Shown: positions 1-9,492, counted from the first letter of the stretch. The stretch: 64,000 nucleotides of DNA from Rhodobacter sp. (GCA_027489175.1 JAIYAE010000004.1:248001-312000); one strand, 5' to 3'. Numbers and translations are program-made. The notes: generated from the letters alone by a model not told the origin.

Positions 1-391
1 GCGGGTGCATGAACAGGTTTTCCCAGATCGACGCGGCCACGGGCGGCATAACGAAGAACGGCGCGATCACCAGGATACGAAGCACGCCTTGACCCTTGAC
101 CGGCTGGTCTATCAGCAAAGCGATCAGGATGCCCAAGACAACCGTAATCACCAGAACCCCACCCACCAGCAGCAGCGTGTTGGTCAGCGCCAGCCAGAAA
201 TCAGGCGAGTTGAAGAACCAGACATAGTTGTTGAACCCGACCCAGCCCGTCCGGTCCGGCGACAAAAGCCGGTACAGCCGGAACGAAAAGTAGGCCGTCA
301 TTGCCAGCGGCACGATCATCCAGATGAACAGGACAAGCACCGAGGGTGCCACCATGAAGCGGGCGGCCAGGCGGGTGGAATGCGTGGACAT
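1..391 (-). CDS. smoF: Sugar/polyol ABC transporter permease (SmoF-like), partial
   Basis: N-terminal about 130 residues of a MalF-type inner-membrane permease; the rest lies beyond the left window edge. The start at 391 has GGAG about nine bases upstream; an in-frame ATG at 400 abuts that GGAG and is less likely. The visible part has a first membrane helix (VLVLFIWMIVPLAMTAYFSF), the 'F-N-N-Y' segment common after TM1, and a second helix rich in V/L/I. It follows the SmoE-like binding protein on the same strand, as permeases do in smo operons. Family assignment is firm; polyol specificity rests on the neighbour. Confidence 0.85.
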   Translation of the reverse strand, partial: MSTHSTRLAARFMVAPSVLVLFIWMIVPLAMTAYFSFRLYRLLSPDRTGWVGFNNYVWFFNSPDFWLALTNTLLLVGGVLVITVVLGILIALLIDQPVKGQGVLRILVIAPFFVMPPVAASIWENLFMHP

Positions 392-431
392 GGGGCGCAT
401 CTCCGGCAGGTTCAGGGGGGTGCGAAAAGGG

Positions 432-485
432 TCGGGCGGTTGGGCCGCCCGAAGTTGTCCGGGGCCAGCGAAGGCCAGCCCCGGA
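432..485 (-). promoter_or_regulatory. Two tandem stem-loops between binding protein and permease genes
   Basis: Perfect 8-bp stem at 432-452 (TCGGGCGG / CCGCCCGA, 5-nt loop) and perfect 8-bp stem at 458-485 (TCCGGGGC / GCCCCGGA, 12-nt loop). They lie immediately 3' of the binding-protein stop codon on the minus strand, with no U-tract. Such intercistronic hairpins usually protect the binding-protein mRNA or partially terminate, giving more binding protein than permease. Confidence 0.6.
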
Positions 486-492
486 GGGGAGG

Positions 493-1803
493 TTACTGGA
501 TGTAGCCTGCGGCTTTCATCTCTTCTGCAACGGCGGCCTGTGCGGCGGCAAGCGCCTCATCTGCCGTCGACTGGCCAGCAAGTGCGGCCGAGAAGATTTC
601 GCCAACCGTCGTAGCCACACCGGCAAACTCGGGGATCGCCACGAACTGCACGCCTACGTAAGGCACCGGTTGCACGGTAGGCTTGGTCGGGTCAGCCGAG
701 TTGATGCTGTCCAGCGTCATCTTGGCGAAAGGCACCTTCTGGTACTCGGGGTTCTCATAAAGCGAGGTCCGCGTTCCCGGAGGCACGTTGGCCCAGCCTT
801 CTTTCGAAGCGACAAGGGCAAGGTAGTCCTTGTTCGTGGCCCAGTTGATGAAGGTCTTGGCCGCTTCCTGCTTCTGCGACGAAGCCGGGATTGCCAGGCT
901 CCACGCCCAAAGCCAGTTGCCGCGCTTGCCCAGGCCGTTGTCGGGGGCCAGCGCGAAGCCAACCTTGTCGGCAACGGTGCTGTCCTTGCCGGTCACGAAG
1001 GATGCCGCCACCGTGGCGTCAATCCACATGCCGCACTTGCCCTGATTGAACAGCGTCAGGTTTTCGTTGAAGCCGTTGTTTGACGCACCGGGCGGGCCGT
1101 AGTTGTTCATCAGGTTCAGATAGAAGTCGAGCGTCGCCTTCCATTCCGGGCTGTCGAACTGCGGGTTCCAGGCCTCATCAAACCAGCGCGCGCCGAAGGA
1201 GTTGGACATGGCGGTAAGGAAGGCCATGTTCTCGCCCCAGCCGGCTTTGCCGCGCAGGCAGACGCCATAGATTTCGGCGTCCTTGTTCGTCATCGCGGCC
1301 GCGGCCTTTTCGATGTCGGCCCAGGTCGGCGCGTCAGGCATGGTCAGGCCAGCCGCTTCCATCAGGTCGGTGCGGTACATGACCATCGAGCTTTCGCCAT
1401 AGAACGGCGCAGCGTACAGGTTGCCGTCAACCGTCAGGCCGCCCCGGATCGCGGGCAGGATGTCGTCGACGTCATAGTCGGCCGGCAGGTCGTTCAGGCT
1501 GGCCAGCCAGCCCTGCTTGCCCCAGATCGGAACTTCATAGGTGCCGATCGTCAGCACGTCATACTGGCCACCACCGGTGGCGATGTCGGTCGTGACGTTC
1601 TGGCGCAGGACGTTTTCTTCCAGCGTGACCCATTCGACGGTGATGTCGGGGTGCTTGGCGTTGAAGTCGTCCATCAGACCCTGCATGCGGATCATGTCGC
1701 CATTGTTGACCGTGGCGACGGTAATGGTGGTCTGGGCCAGCGCCGATCCCGCAAGGGCCAGCGAGACCGTCGCGCCCAAGAGCGCGCGATACGAAAGTTT
1801 CAT
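493..1803 (-). CDS. smoE: Sorbitol/mannitol ABC transporter substrate-binding protein (SmoE-like)
   Basis: Periplasmic solute-binding protein, family 1 (MalE/polyol type), 436 residues, the length expected for SmoE. Signal peptide MKLSYRALLGATVSLALA ending at ALAQ. It feeds polyols to the permease that follows. The start at 1803 is preferred over the in-frame ATG at 1809 because GGAGGA lies seven bases before it and touches the upstream ATG. It is preceded by a SorC-type regulator and a HAD phosphatase, the same order seen in Rhodobacter polyol operons. Substrate is inferred from family resemblance and context. Confidence 0.88.
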   Translation of the reverse strand: MKLSYRALLGATVSLALAGSALAQTTITVATVNNGDMIRMQGLMDDFNAKHPDITVEWVTLEENVLRQNVTTDIATGGGQYDVLTIGTYEVPIWGKQGWLASLNDLPADYDVDDILPAIRGGLTVDGNLYAAPFYGESSMVMYRTDLMEAAGLTMPDAPTWADIEKAAAAMTNKDAEIYGVCLRGKAGWGENMAFLTAMSNSFGARWFDEAWNPQFDSPEWKATLDFYLNLMNNYGPPGASNNGFNENLTLFNQGKCGMWIDATVAASFVTGKDSTVADKVGFALAPDNGLGKRGNWLWAWSLAIPASSQKQEAAKTFINWATNKDYLALVASKEGWANVPPGTRTSLYENPEYQKVPFAKMTLDSINSADPTKPTVQPVPYVGVQFVAIPEFAGVATTVGEIFSAALAGQSTADEALAAAQAAVAEEMKAAGYIQ

Positions 1804-1907
1804 GAGCATTCCTCCCTCAAGCGAATGAGCAAATCATCGCTGAGTGAATTATTGCTCACACTGCACCATGAGTCGTCAAGCCCCCTCTTCCGCCGCACCT
1901 GCAGCCG

Positions 1908-2864
1908 TCAGCTGCGGGACAGCAGGGCAGTGGCGGTGACCTCATCAGTCACCAAGCCATTGATAATTCTTGATTTCAGTGCGCCGAAGATCGCAGGCAC
2001 CTTGGCTGCACCTGCAGCAATGCCAATCGAGGGCCGATCAAGCCCTGGTGCCACACGCACGCCGCCCGTTCGGCGGTTGGTGCCAAAGTCCAGATACCGA
2101 CCCTCGGCATCAAACACCCAGCCCGCGACTTCGCCAGTCGCACCCCCGGCCTGCATCTCATCCAACTCGGCTCGGGTTACGAAGCCATCCTTCAACAATG
2201 GCGCATCGTCCGACATCTGCCCGACACCCACAAAGACCACATCGGCCTTGCTGGCAAGATCGACCACCCGGCGCACCGAAGGCAGGGCATGGAACGCCGC
2301 GTTCTCCTCTTCCGTGGGCGAGATGACGGGCACCGGCATCGGGTAATGCGGTGCATTCACCTTGTCGGCGATGCGCATGACGACGTCAAAAAAGCTGGCT
2401 GACCCATCGGGGGCGATGTTGCCGTTCAGGCTGACCAGCCGGTGCTGCAGCGCCTCCATCCGCTCCATCGCGTCGACCATGGCGCGCAGGGTTCGCCCGG
2501 TTCCCAGCGCGATGGTCAGGGGGTCAGCCATGCCCAGAAACCGCTCAATCTCGGCCGCCGCCGCAGGGGCAATGGCGCGGACGGGGTCAGCCTCACGGCC
2601 CAGCGACGGCATCACCCGGACGCGGCCCAGGCCAAAGCGGGCCTTCAGCGCGGCCTCAAGGTCCATGCAGGTTGCGATCCTGTGGTGCAGACGGACGTGG
2701 ATCAGCCCTTCGGCCATCGCCCGGCTGATCAGGCGTTGCACCCGCTGCCGCGAGATGCCGAGTTCGGCGGCAATCTCATCCTGCGTCAGCCCACCGACAT
2801 AGGACAGCCACCCAGCGCGGGCGGCTTCATCCTGGGGGGTGGGGTCTGGATCGGCGCGGCTCAT
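1908..2864 (-). CDS. SorC-family sugar-binding transcriptional regulator
   Basis: 318-residue regulator: N-terminal helix-turn-helix (LTQDEIAAELGISRQRVQRL, about residues 26-45) followed by a C-terminal SorC/DeoR-type effector domain with the IALGTGRTL phosphate-sugar loop. It probably controls the polyol operon in which it is embedded. The ATG at 2864 overlaps the HAD stop as ATGA, so the two are translationally coupled; an upstream extension of the frame runs through the HAD gene and is not coding. Confidence 0.88.
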   Translation of the reverse strand: MSRADPDPTPQDEAARAGWLSYVGGLTQDEIAAELGISRQRVQRLISRAMAEGLIHVRLHHRIATCMDLEAALKARFGLGRVRVMPSLGREADPVRAIAPAAAAEIERFLGMADPLTIALGTGRTLRAMVDAMERMEALQHRLVSLNGNIAPDGSASFFDVVMRIADKVNAPHYPMPVPVISPTEEENAAFHALPSVRRVVDLASKADVVFVGVGQMSDDAPLLKDGFVTRAELDEMQAGGATGEVAGWVFDAEGRYLDFGTNRRTGGVRVAPGLDRPSIGIAAGAAKVPAIFGALKSRIINGLVTDEVTATALLSRS

Positions 2865-3538
2865 ATCTGCTTCCTTAGCGCGGGGAAACTCGGGAAGACT
2901 TCGGCAAAACTTGCGAACCGGTGATGCGGGGTCAGATCCCTTGGCACGTCCGGAAAGGCAGGCTTCATGTGGCTTCCGCCGACAAAATGCCAGACCTGCA
3001 TCCCTGCAGCCAAGCCCGCCTGCAACCCCGGAAGGCTGTCTTCCACCACGATGCAGTCTTCCGGTGCGGTCTGCATCTCCCGGGCCACATGCAGAAACAG
3101 GTCCGGCGCGGGCTTGCCATGCGCCACAAGGCTGGCGGTATAGGTGACCGGCCCCAGCCTTTCCCACAGCCCAACCCGGCGCAACGACATCTCCACCCGC
3201 CGGGGCGAGGAGGACGTGGCCACCGCCACCGGCAGCGCAAGGTTTTCCAGGAAATCCTCGACCCCCGGCATGATTGACAGTCGATCCTCGAACGCGGCGA
3301 GGAGGCGATTGCGGTACTCTTCCTCAAAGTCGGCAGAGAGGTCGAGCTGAAAGTCCTTGCGGATGATCTGCATCACCGTGGGATAGCTGCGCCCAAGGAA
3401 GTGCCGGGCGACATAGGCAAGGTCGACCTCGACACCCCGGCACGCCAGCTGTTCGATCAGCATCTGGGCGCTGATCACCTCGCTGTCGATCAGGACGCCG
3501 TCACAATCTAGGATGACAAGTTTCATGCTGGGCGTCAT
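2861..3538 (-). CDS. HAD-superfamily phosphatase/phosphoglucomutase-like hydrolase
   Basis: 225-residue HAD hydrolase, subfamily IA, cytosolic. Motif I is DCDGV (nucleophile Asp11, acid/base Asp13), motif II ATSSSP, motif III lysine in GKPAPD, motif IV VVEDS. It is the first gene of the polyol operon, so a sugar- or polyol-phosphate is the likely substrate; a beta-phosphoglucomutase-type mutase is possible. The start at 3538 has only a weak GAGAA upstream; an in-frame ATG lies at 3526. Confidence 0.87.
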   Translation of the reverse strand: MTPSMKLVILDCDGVLIDSEVISAQMLIEQLACRGVEVDLAYVARHFLGRSYPTVMQIIRKDFQLDLSADFEEEYRNRLLAAFEDRLSIMPGVEDFLENLALPVAVATSSSPRRVEMSLRRVGLWERLGPVTYTASLVAHGKPAPDLFLHVAREMQTAPEDCIVVEDSLPGLQAGLAAGMQVWHFVGGSHMKPAFPDVPRDLTPHHRFASFAEVFPSFPALRKQI

Positions 3539-4060
3539 AGCGCAGAAATTCTCACCAAACGAGTGGGCGCGTGCAGGCAGGTGGGGATGACTGGTTTAGG
3601 CCGGGAGAAAGCCCCCCCGCGCGACGAACGGGGCGCCGCCATGACACGGGTGCCCAGGCTGACAGGCTGAGGGGTTCGGTGCTGCCATGGATCTTGCCAG
3701 AAGGGATGTCAGCCCGCCAAAGCCGGATAGGTTTGACGTCTGAGGATAGCCCCCTGCTGGCGAAAGTGGCCCGTCCGCACTGAATGCAGGTCGAAGGCGG
3801 GAAGGGCGTCAAGGACCACCCTTGCAACCTGCGTATCAAGCCGCCCTGCCTGGCACTCGCCCAAGCCGTGTGTTCCTGCCTGAGGGTAGCGGCGGCCGGT
3901 TTCCCGGGAAGGCGTGCCCACCTTTCCCGCCCATCCTTTCAAATGTTTGAGGGTGGCTCAAACGGGCTGGAATGCCCGGCCGGGTTATGAAAGGCTTCTC
4001 GTCGGAAGCAATTCTGATGTCTGTATGTCGGCATCCTTTCGTGAGTTTGACGAGGTTTAG
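3539..4060. other. Intergenic region between the polyol operon and the EPS locus
   Basis: About 520 bp between divergent genes. Reading frames here have protein-unlike composition and no good ribosome-binding site, so no gene is called. It must carry the promoters for the polyol operon (minus) and the exopolysaccharide genes (plus). No clear operator palindrome was recognised. Confidence 0.5.
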
Positions 4061-4861
4061 ATGCCAGTGACAGAGCCAAAGCCTTTCCGGCAGACTAGTA
4101 TTGCCGGGGTTGCGGTCGCAGCTGTATCTGAAGCCGATCTGGTTGACCGGATGATTGAAGATTGTTGCGCAAATCGCGGCAGTGAAGCGGTCGTGCCTGT
4201 CGTGGTCGCAGATCTGAACGGGCAGGCCATCTCGATGAAAGAGACGAATCGCGACTATGCCAAAGCGCTGGCTGCGGCGGATATCGTGCATGCGGACGGG
4301 CAGTTCATCGTCTGGCTGTCCCGGATCCTGCCCGGAACGGCCATTCCAGAGCGCACGGCCACAACCGACCTTATTCACGCCTGCGCGCGTGGGGCGGCGC
4401 AGAACGGGCTGGGCTTCTACCTTCTGGGCGGCTCGGAAGACATCAATGCGCGCTGCGCGGACGAACTGGTCCGCCGTTACCCCGGGCTGAAGATTTCCGG
4501 CCGCAGGAATGGCTATTTTCCGGACGAGGAGGAAGAGGCCGTCGTGGCGGCGATCAATGCAAGTGGCGCGGATGTTCTGTGGGTTGGGCTTGGCAAACCG
4601 AAAGAGCAGATCTTCGCAATGCGAAACCAGGGTCGGTTGACCTGCAGCTGGATCGTGACCTGCGGCGGGTGCTTCAACTTTGTCGTTGGCACCTATCGGC
4701 GCGCTCCGCGCTGGATGCAGGCATCAGGTCTGGAATGGTTGCACCGCATGGCGACGGGGCCACGCTATCTGATCTGGCGGTATCTGGTGACCATTCCCCA
4801 CGCGCTGGCGATCGTCTTTGTCAGGGACGTGCTGCGGTTGCGGGGCAGGCTGGAAGAGTGA
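4061..4861 (+). CDS. WecG/TagA/CpsF-family glycosyltransferase
   Basis: 266-residue GT26-family enzyme that adds a sugar (N-acetylmannosaminuronic-acid or N-acetylmannosamine type) to a lipid-linked precursor at the inner membrane. Family marks are the HADG acceptor/donor motif (about residue 71), GFYLLGG, LWVGLGKPKEQIF, and the C-terminal RAPRWMQASGLEWLHRM block. The usual Phe-Asp-Phe before that block reads F-N-F here. It is the first gene of a run of plus-strand EPS genes overlapping by a few bases. The sugar transferred cannot be told from sequence. Confidence 0.9.
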   Translation: MPVTEPKPFRQTSIAGVAVAAVSEADLVDRMIEDCCANRGSEAVVPVVVADLNGQAISMKETNRDYAKALAAADIVHADGQFIVWLSRILPGTAIPERTATTDLIHACARGAAQNGLGFYLLGGSEDINARCADELVRRYPGLKISGRRNGYFPDEEEEAVVAAINASGADVLWVGLGKPKEQIFAMRNQGRLTCSWIVTCGGCFNFVVGTYRRAPRWMQASGLEWLHRMATGPRYLIWRYLVTIPHALAIVFVRDVLRLRGRLEE

Positions 4862-5820
4862 CGGGTGCAGCCATTCAGGATGTGGTGCATGCAACGGTCT
4901 GCATTGCGACCTACCGGCGCCCGCTTGGCCTGCGCGCCCTGATCGAAAGCCTGAACGCGCAGGAGTTTGCCACGATCCGGGCCGAGGTCAGCCTGGTGAT
5001 CGTGGACAATGATCCGGCAAACCCTGCCGCGTCCGATCCGGCCGAGTTGGGCCGTCTGTCGCGCTGGCCGGTCCACTATCTGATGGAGCACACGCGTGGC
5101 ATTGTCGCGGCCCGAAACCGGGCCTTGGACGCGGCAAGTGATACCACGGATTACATCGTCTTTGTGGATGACGACGAGACGGTCGTGCCCGGCTGGCTTG
5201 AGGCGTTGATCCGCACCCAGATCGATACCGGAGCCGCAGCCGTCCAGGGGCCGATGGTTGCACGCTACGAAAATTCACCCCCCGACTGGATCCGGCAGTT
5301 GCAGATCTTTGATCTTGGCCCGTTTGAACAGGGCGCGCGCCTTGGATTCGCGGCCACTGGCAATTCGTTGGTGGACGCCCGGTTTCTGCGCGCGAACGGC
5401 TTGCGCTTTGACAGCCGGTTCAACACCTCTGGCGGCGAGGATGAAGAGTTTTACGGCCGCCTGCGCGATGCGGGGGGCGTGATCCGCGCTGCAGCGCGCG
5501 CCGTCGCCTATGATGAGGTGCCGACAGCGCGGATGACCCTGCCTTGGGTCTTGCGTCGGTCCTTTCGCAAGGGAAACACCCTTGGGCGTGTCGCACTTTT
5601 GCGCCGACGGCATCGGGTGCTGCGGTTCCTGAAAGGCGGTGGCGCGATGGCGCGCGGGACTGCGCTGTTTCTGGCGGGTTGCGTGACCTCAAAGCCCAGG
5701 CGCATTCGCGGTCTGATGGAGCTTTGGCGCGGTGCGGGCATGCTGGCCGCATTTGCAAACTTTCGCTTTTCTGAATATAGTGCCGAGCTGGTGGCCAAGG
5801 ACCGGGGAGCTGGCGTTTGA
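4858..5820 (+). CDS. Family 2 glycosyltransferase
   Basis: 320-residue GT2 (GT-A fold) enzyme: N-terminal TVCIATYRRP, a DxD-like VDDDE metal/donor motif near residue 100, and GEDEEF, the acidic catalytic patch. The GTG start forms a GTGA overlap with the preceding gene's stop; a longer upstream frame lies inside that gene. It acts on the cytosolic face, extending the lipid-linked repeat unit. No membrane helices. Confidence 0.85.
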   Translation: MTGAAIQDVVHATVCIATYRRPLGLRALIESLNAQEFATIRAEVSLVIVDNDPANPAASDPAELGRLSRWPVHYLMEHTRGIVAARNRALDAASDTTDYIVFVDDDETVVPGWLEALIRTQIDTGAAAVQGPMVARYENSPPDWIRQLQIFDLGPFEQGARLGFAATGNSLVDARFLRANGLRFDSRFNTSGGEDEEFYGRLRDAGGVIRAAARAVAYDEVPTARMTLPWVLRRSFRKGNTLGRVALLRRRHRVLRFLKGGGAMARGTALFLAGCVTSKPRRIRGLMELWRGAGMLAAFANFRFSEYSAELVAKDRGAGV

Positions 5821-5821
5821 C

Positions 5822-6748
5822 ATGAGGCCCGGGTCCACTGTGCCGCGGTTTTCGATCATCATTCCGGCGCGCAATGCGGCAGCTTTTCTGGGTGAGACGC
5901 TGAAAAGCGTTCTCGCGCAAAGCTTTGCTGATTTTGAGGTGGTGGTGATCGACGACGGATCAACCGATGCAACCGCCCACATCGCCCGTGATTTCCAGAC
6001 GGACGACGCCAGGGTCAAGGTACTTTCCGGTCCGGGGCGCGGGGTAAGCGCCGCGCGCAACGCCGGGTTTGGCGCATCGGTCGGTCCGGTCCTCCTGTTC
6101 CTGGATGCGGACGATCTGTTGTTGCCCGACAGTCTGCTGCGGTTTCACACCGCTCTGGAGAGCTCCGCACTGTCCGCCGCCCTCGGGGAAATACAAAGGA
6201 TCGCAGAAGACGGATCACCCCTGCCCGGCAACAGCAACACAGCACTGGCCGAAGGCGGTGGGCATCTGACCAAGCTCTTGCGCAAGAACTTCGTGGTGAA
6301 TGGCGGGGCGCTCGCCATCCGGCGCGAGGCCATTGAGGCCATCGGCGGCTATGCCACCGACCTTGCCTATGGTGAGGATTGGGAATTCTGGTGTCGGCTT
6401 GCCGAACGCGGGGACTTTGCCATCGTCCCGGGTGGACCGGTGCTGGCGTACCGCCAGGTGGCAAGTGGCGCGAATTACCGGGCCCGTGGCTCGGTCTTTG
6501 CGCTCAAAGTGCCCTGCATTGAAAAGGTCGCGGCGAAGGAAAGCCTGCGGCTGCACTACGGACTGAAACTGAACCGCCTTCTGCGCAGCCGTCGGATTGA
6601 TGTCTTCTGGTCGGGGGTTCGCAGCGAGTTTCAGTTCGGAAGCAAGGCAAGGGCGATGATGATTGCCGCTGCCGGAGCCTGTCTTTACCCGGACAGTCTG
6701 GCCAAACCAGACTTGGCCCTGCGCTTTCTGAAAAGCCTTGGACGGTAA
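5822..6748 (+). CDS. Family 2 glycosyltransferase
   Basis: 308-residue GT2 enzyme: FSIIIPARNAAAFLGETLKS at the N-terminus, DDGSTD, metal-binding FLDADD (about residues 87-92) and the YGEDWEFWCRL acceptor motif with the catalytic ED pair. It starts one base after the preceding stop. It is different in sequence from the neighbouring GT2, so it probably makes a different linkage in the same polysaccharide repeat. Confidence 0.88.
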   Translation: MRPGSTVPRFSIIIPARNAAAFLGETLKSVLAQSFADFEVVVIDDGSTDATAHIARDFQTDDARVKVLSGPGRGVSAARNAGFGASVGPVLLFLDADDLLLPDSLLRFHTALESSALSAALGEIQRIAEDGSPLPGNSNTALAEGGGHLTKLLRKNFVVNGGALAIRREAIEAIGGYATDLAYGEDWEFWCRLAERGDFAIVPGGPVLAYRQVASGANYRARGSVFALKVPCIEKVAAKESLRLHYGLKLNRLLRSRRIDVFWSGVRSEFQFGSKARAMMIAAAGACLYPDSLAKPDLALRFLKSLGR

Positions 6749-6751
6749 GGG

Positions 6752-8083
6752 ATGAAAGATAGCCGCCTGTCATGGTCCGACCTCAAGGCCTTGTGGCGGC
6801 CCGGTGGCGCCGGGTTTCTGTTCATCGTCTTCGCGATTTTCCTGAACAGCACGGACATGTTCAGCATAGTCCTCGGCGGCGGCAGCGTGGCTTCGGCGCT
6901 TGATCTCTTCGTCTTGCTGCCACTCCTCTATTGGTTGGCGCGCAACTTCGGTTTCCTCATCCGGGGCGTGATGGCGGTGCCAGAACTGTCGGCCCTGCTG
7001 GCGCTTGCCTGCGTGTCGATCTTGTGGAGCGTTGAACCAGGGGCCACGGCCTGGCGGTTGTTGCCCCTTGTCGTGACGACCGCGGCCGCAATGGCTTTTG
7101 GCAGCCGGGTGTCGTTGCGGACACTGATCATTGGCTTGGGGCTGCTGGCCGCTTTCATCACGATTGTCTGCTATCTGGCTGTCGCGACCCTTCCGTCTGC
7201 GCGGGGGATCGCGCCATGGACCAACACATGGCGCGGTGTCTTCAACCACAAGAACGGACTTGGGGCGTCCTGCATGCTGATGCTGATCAGTGCGACCTCG
7301 GCCGCGATCCTGTGCCAGGGTCGGGCGCGCGGGTTCTTTGCCGCAGTGGCCTGTGGCGCAGCCTTTCTGCTGTTCCAGTCGGAATCCCGCACGTCGCAGG
7401 CGATCTCGATGATTTCGATGACGGCGCTGACCGTCGGCATGCTGTCGCGGGGTCGGGCGCTGCTTTGGGGGGTAAGCTATATCCTCTTCGTGGCTTGCCT
7501 CGTCGGGCTGCTTACCTTTCTGTTCGCCAGCAGTTCGGCTGATCCGATCTTCAGCCTCATCGGACGCGAACCAACGCTGTCAGGGCGCCTGCCGCTGTGG
7601 GCGATAACCTGGCCCAACGTGATCGACCGGCTTTGGCTGGGATATGGATATGCCGCCTTCTGGGACCCGGACCGGCACGCCGTGATCGCAATCGCCCGAG
7701 ATTACACGATCGGTTACGTGCCCTACTATTCGCACAGCGGCCTGATCGAGACCCTTTTGAACACCGGCCTGGTCGGACTGACCTTGCTGGTGATCCTGCT
7801 GGTGCGGGCCGTGGCCACGGTCTTCTCCGGCTTCCGGCGCGGCATGGCGCTGCCCGAGCTGGTTGCGGCACTGGTCATCCTGATTGCCTTCGTCCTGTTG
7901 AACCTGACCGAAAGCACCGTCCTGTCCCGGCAAAGCATGATCTGGATGGTGTTCGTCGCGGTGGTGACAAAGCTGGGCAACATCGCGCGGGCACAGGCGC
8001 GCATTGGGGCGCAGCCCGCGGTACAGCGCTATCGCTGGGCGAAAGCATCTGGCCTTGAGCCGGGATTGCGGGGAAAGCAGTAG
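6752..8083 (+). CDS. O-antigen ligase / Wzy-type polysaccharide polymerase
   Basis: 443-residue polytopic membrane protein with about ten to twelve hydrophobic helices and a large periplasmic loop containing SHSGLIETLLNTGLVGL, the conserved His-containing WaaL/Wzy (Wzy_C) loop. It probably polymerises repeat units on the periplasmic face (ExoQ-like); ligase activity cannot be excluded from sequence. It ends in a 1-bp overlap with the flippase gene. Confidence 0.87.
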   Translation: MKDSRLSWSDLKALWRPGGAGFLFIVFAIFLNSTDMFSIVLGGGSVASALDLFVLLPLLYWLARNFGFLIRGVMAVPELSALLALACVSILWSVEPGATAWRLLPLVVTTAAAMAFGSRVSLRTLIIGLGLLAAFITIVCYLAVATLPSARGIAPWTNTWRGVFNHKNGLGASCMLMLISATSAAILCQGRARGFFAAVACGAAFLLFQSESRTSQAISMISMTALTVGMLSRGRALLWGVSYILFVACLVGLLTFLFASSSADPIFSLIGREPTLSGRLPLWAITWPNVIDRLWLGYGYAAFWDPDRHAVIAIARDYTIGYVPYYSHSGLIETLLNTGLVGLTLLVILLVRAVATVFSGFRRGMALPELVAALVILIAFVLLNLTESTVLSRQSMIWMVFVAVVTKLGNIARAQARIGAQPAVQRYRWAKASGLEPGLRGKQ

Positions 8084-9492
8084 TGGGCTGGTTCTTCCTT
8101 CCCCGCATTCTGGCCGCCCTGATGACGCTGGTCTCCGTCATGGTGCTGACCCGGGCGTTGGGTCCGGTCGACTATGGCCGGTTCAACCTGATCATGGTTG
8201 CAGGTACGGTCGCCTATGCCGGGCTTTTTGCCTGGCTGACAGCGTCGATCAGCCGGTTTCACACCACCGAAGAGTTTGGTGGCCGCGCCTTGCCAGTTGC
8301 CCTTGGAACGGCACTGCGGCTGGGACTGGGGCTTTTGCCCGCAATGGCTTTGATGCTTTTCCTGCTGCCGGAAAGCTTTCAGCTGTGGGTCGGGCTGGGC
8401 CTGATCTTCTGTTTGTCCCATGCCATGCATGAAATCGGCCTGTCCGGGCTGCGGGTCCAGCGCATCGGTCGCATCTACGCTGTGGTAACGCTGCTGCGGC
8501 CGTTGCTGGGCGTGTCGCTGGCGCTGCTCTTGGTGGTTTACGGCTATGGCTATGCCGGGGCATTGCTTGGCATGGCACTTGGGGCGGCGCTTACCGGGCT
8601 CTGGGCGCTCTGGCGGGTTGGTCGGCGGACGGGACTGGACACGCCAGACCGGTGGATGCTGAAACGGTTCTTCAGCTTTGGAACGCCGCTTGCGCTGGTC
8701 TCGTCAGGATCGATGCTGTTCATGATGCTGTCCCAGTCGCTTTTGGCGCGCTATGTCGGACTTGACGCCGTGGGCATCTTTGCGGCGGCCCAAGCGCTGG
8801 CCCTGCGTGCGGTCGGGATGCCAATGGACACGATGCGCGGGGTTTCTGCGGTGTCGATCTTTCAGTCCTTTGAAAAGGACGGCCATGCGGGTTCAGACAA
8901 GGAACTAGCCCAGCACTTCTCGCTTCTGATGCTTGTCTCGGTGCCGGTGGTGGCCACACTGGTTCTGGCCAATGACACCGTGGCGCGGCTCATCTTTGAC
9001 CAGGTCTTTCGCGGGGACGTGGCCAAGCACCTGCCGATCCTGGCCGTGGCCACCTTCATTGCGGGCATTCAGGGGGCGTTTTACGGCTTTGCCTTCACCC
9101 TCAGCCACCAGACAAAGCTGCAGCTCTTCATCATGGTCGGGCTGATCGCCGGGCACAGCCTGCTGTCCCTAGGGCTGGTCTGGGGCCTGGGCGCAATTGG
9201 TGCTTCCTGGGCGGTGCTTGCCACTTCTGTCGCAGGCCTGCTGGCCTATGCGCTGATCGGCAAGCGGATCCGGCCCATTGCCCTGCCGCTGGTCGAGTTC
9301 CGGATGATGGGGTTGGCCACGCTTGCCTTTGCGCCCTTTGCCGTCCTAGCCGACCACAATGGGTCGCTGGTCATGGCGGCGGGGCTACTAGTGATCGGTG
9401 GGCTTGCCTTTGTGGCGGTGCTCCATCTGGCAGGCCACACCGGTTTACGCCTTGTTTTGAACGGCTTGCGGCAAAAGACGCGGTCCGGTTAG
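8083..9492 (+). CDS. Wzx-type polysaccharide flippase (MOP/MVF superfamily)
   Basis: 469-residue protein with about twelve to fourteen membrane helices, beginning directly with helix one (GWFFLPRILAALMTLV) and the GPVDYGRFNLI loop typical of polysaccharide translocases. It moves the undecaprenyl-linked repeat unit across the inner membrane. GTG start overlapping the previous TAG by one base. Immediately after the polymerase, as expected for a Wzx/Wzy system. Confidence 0.87.
   Translation: MGWFFLPRILAALMTLVSVMVLTRALGPVDYGRFNLIMVAGTVAYAGLFAWLTASISRFHTTEEFGGRALPVALGTALRLGLGLLPAMALMLFLLPESFQLWVGLGLIFCLSHAMHEIGLSGLRVQRIGRIYAVVTLLRPLLGVSLALLLVVYGYGYAGALLGMALGAALTGLWALWRVGRRTGLDTPDRWMLKRFFSFGTPLALVSSGSMLFMMLSQSLLARYVGLDAVGIFAAAQALALRAVGMPMDTMRGVSAVSIFQSFEKDGHAGSDKELAQHFSLLMLVSVPVVATLVLANDTVARLIFDQVFRGDVAKHLPILAVATFIAGIQGAFYGFAFTLSHQTKLQLFIMVGLIAGHSLLSLGLVWGLGAIGASWAVLATSVAGLLAYALIGKRIRPIALPLVEFRMMGLATLAFAPFAVLADHNGSLVMAAGLLVIGGLAFVAVLHLAGHTGLRLVLNGLRQKTRSG

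Noticed and set aside
3552-3990. Short frames in the spacer before the EPS genes
   Set aside because: Arg/Pro/Ser-rich, overlapping each other on both strands, with no ribosome-binding sites or recognisable motif.
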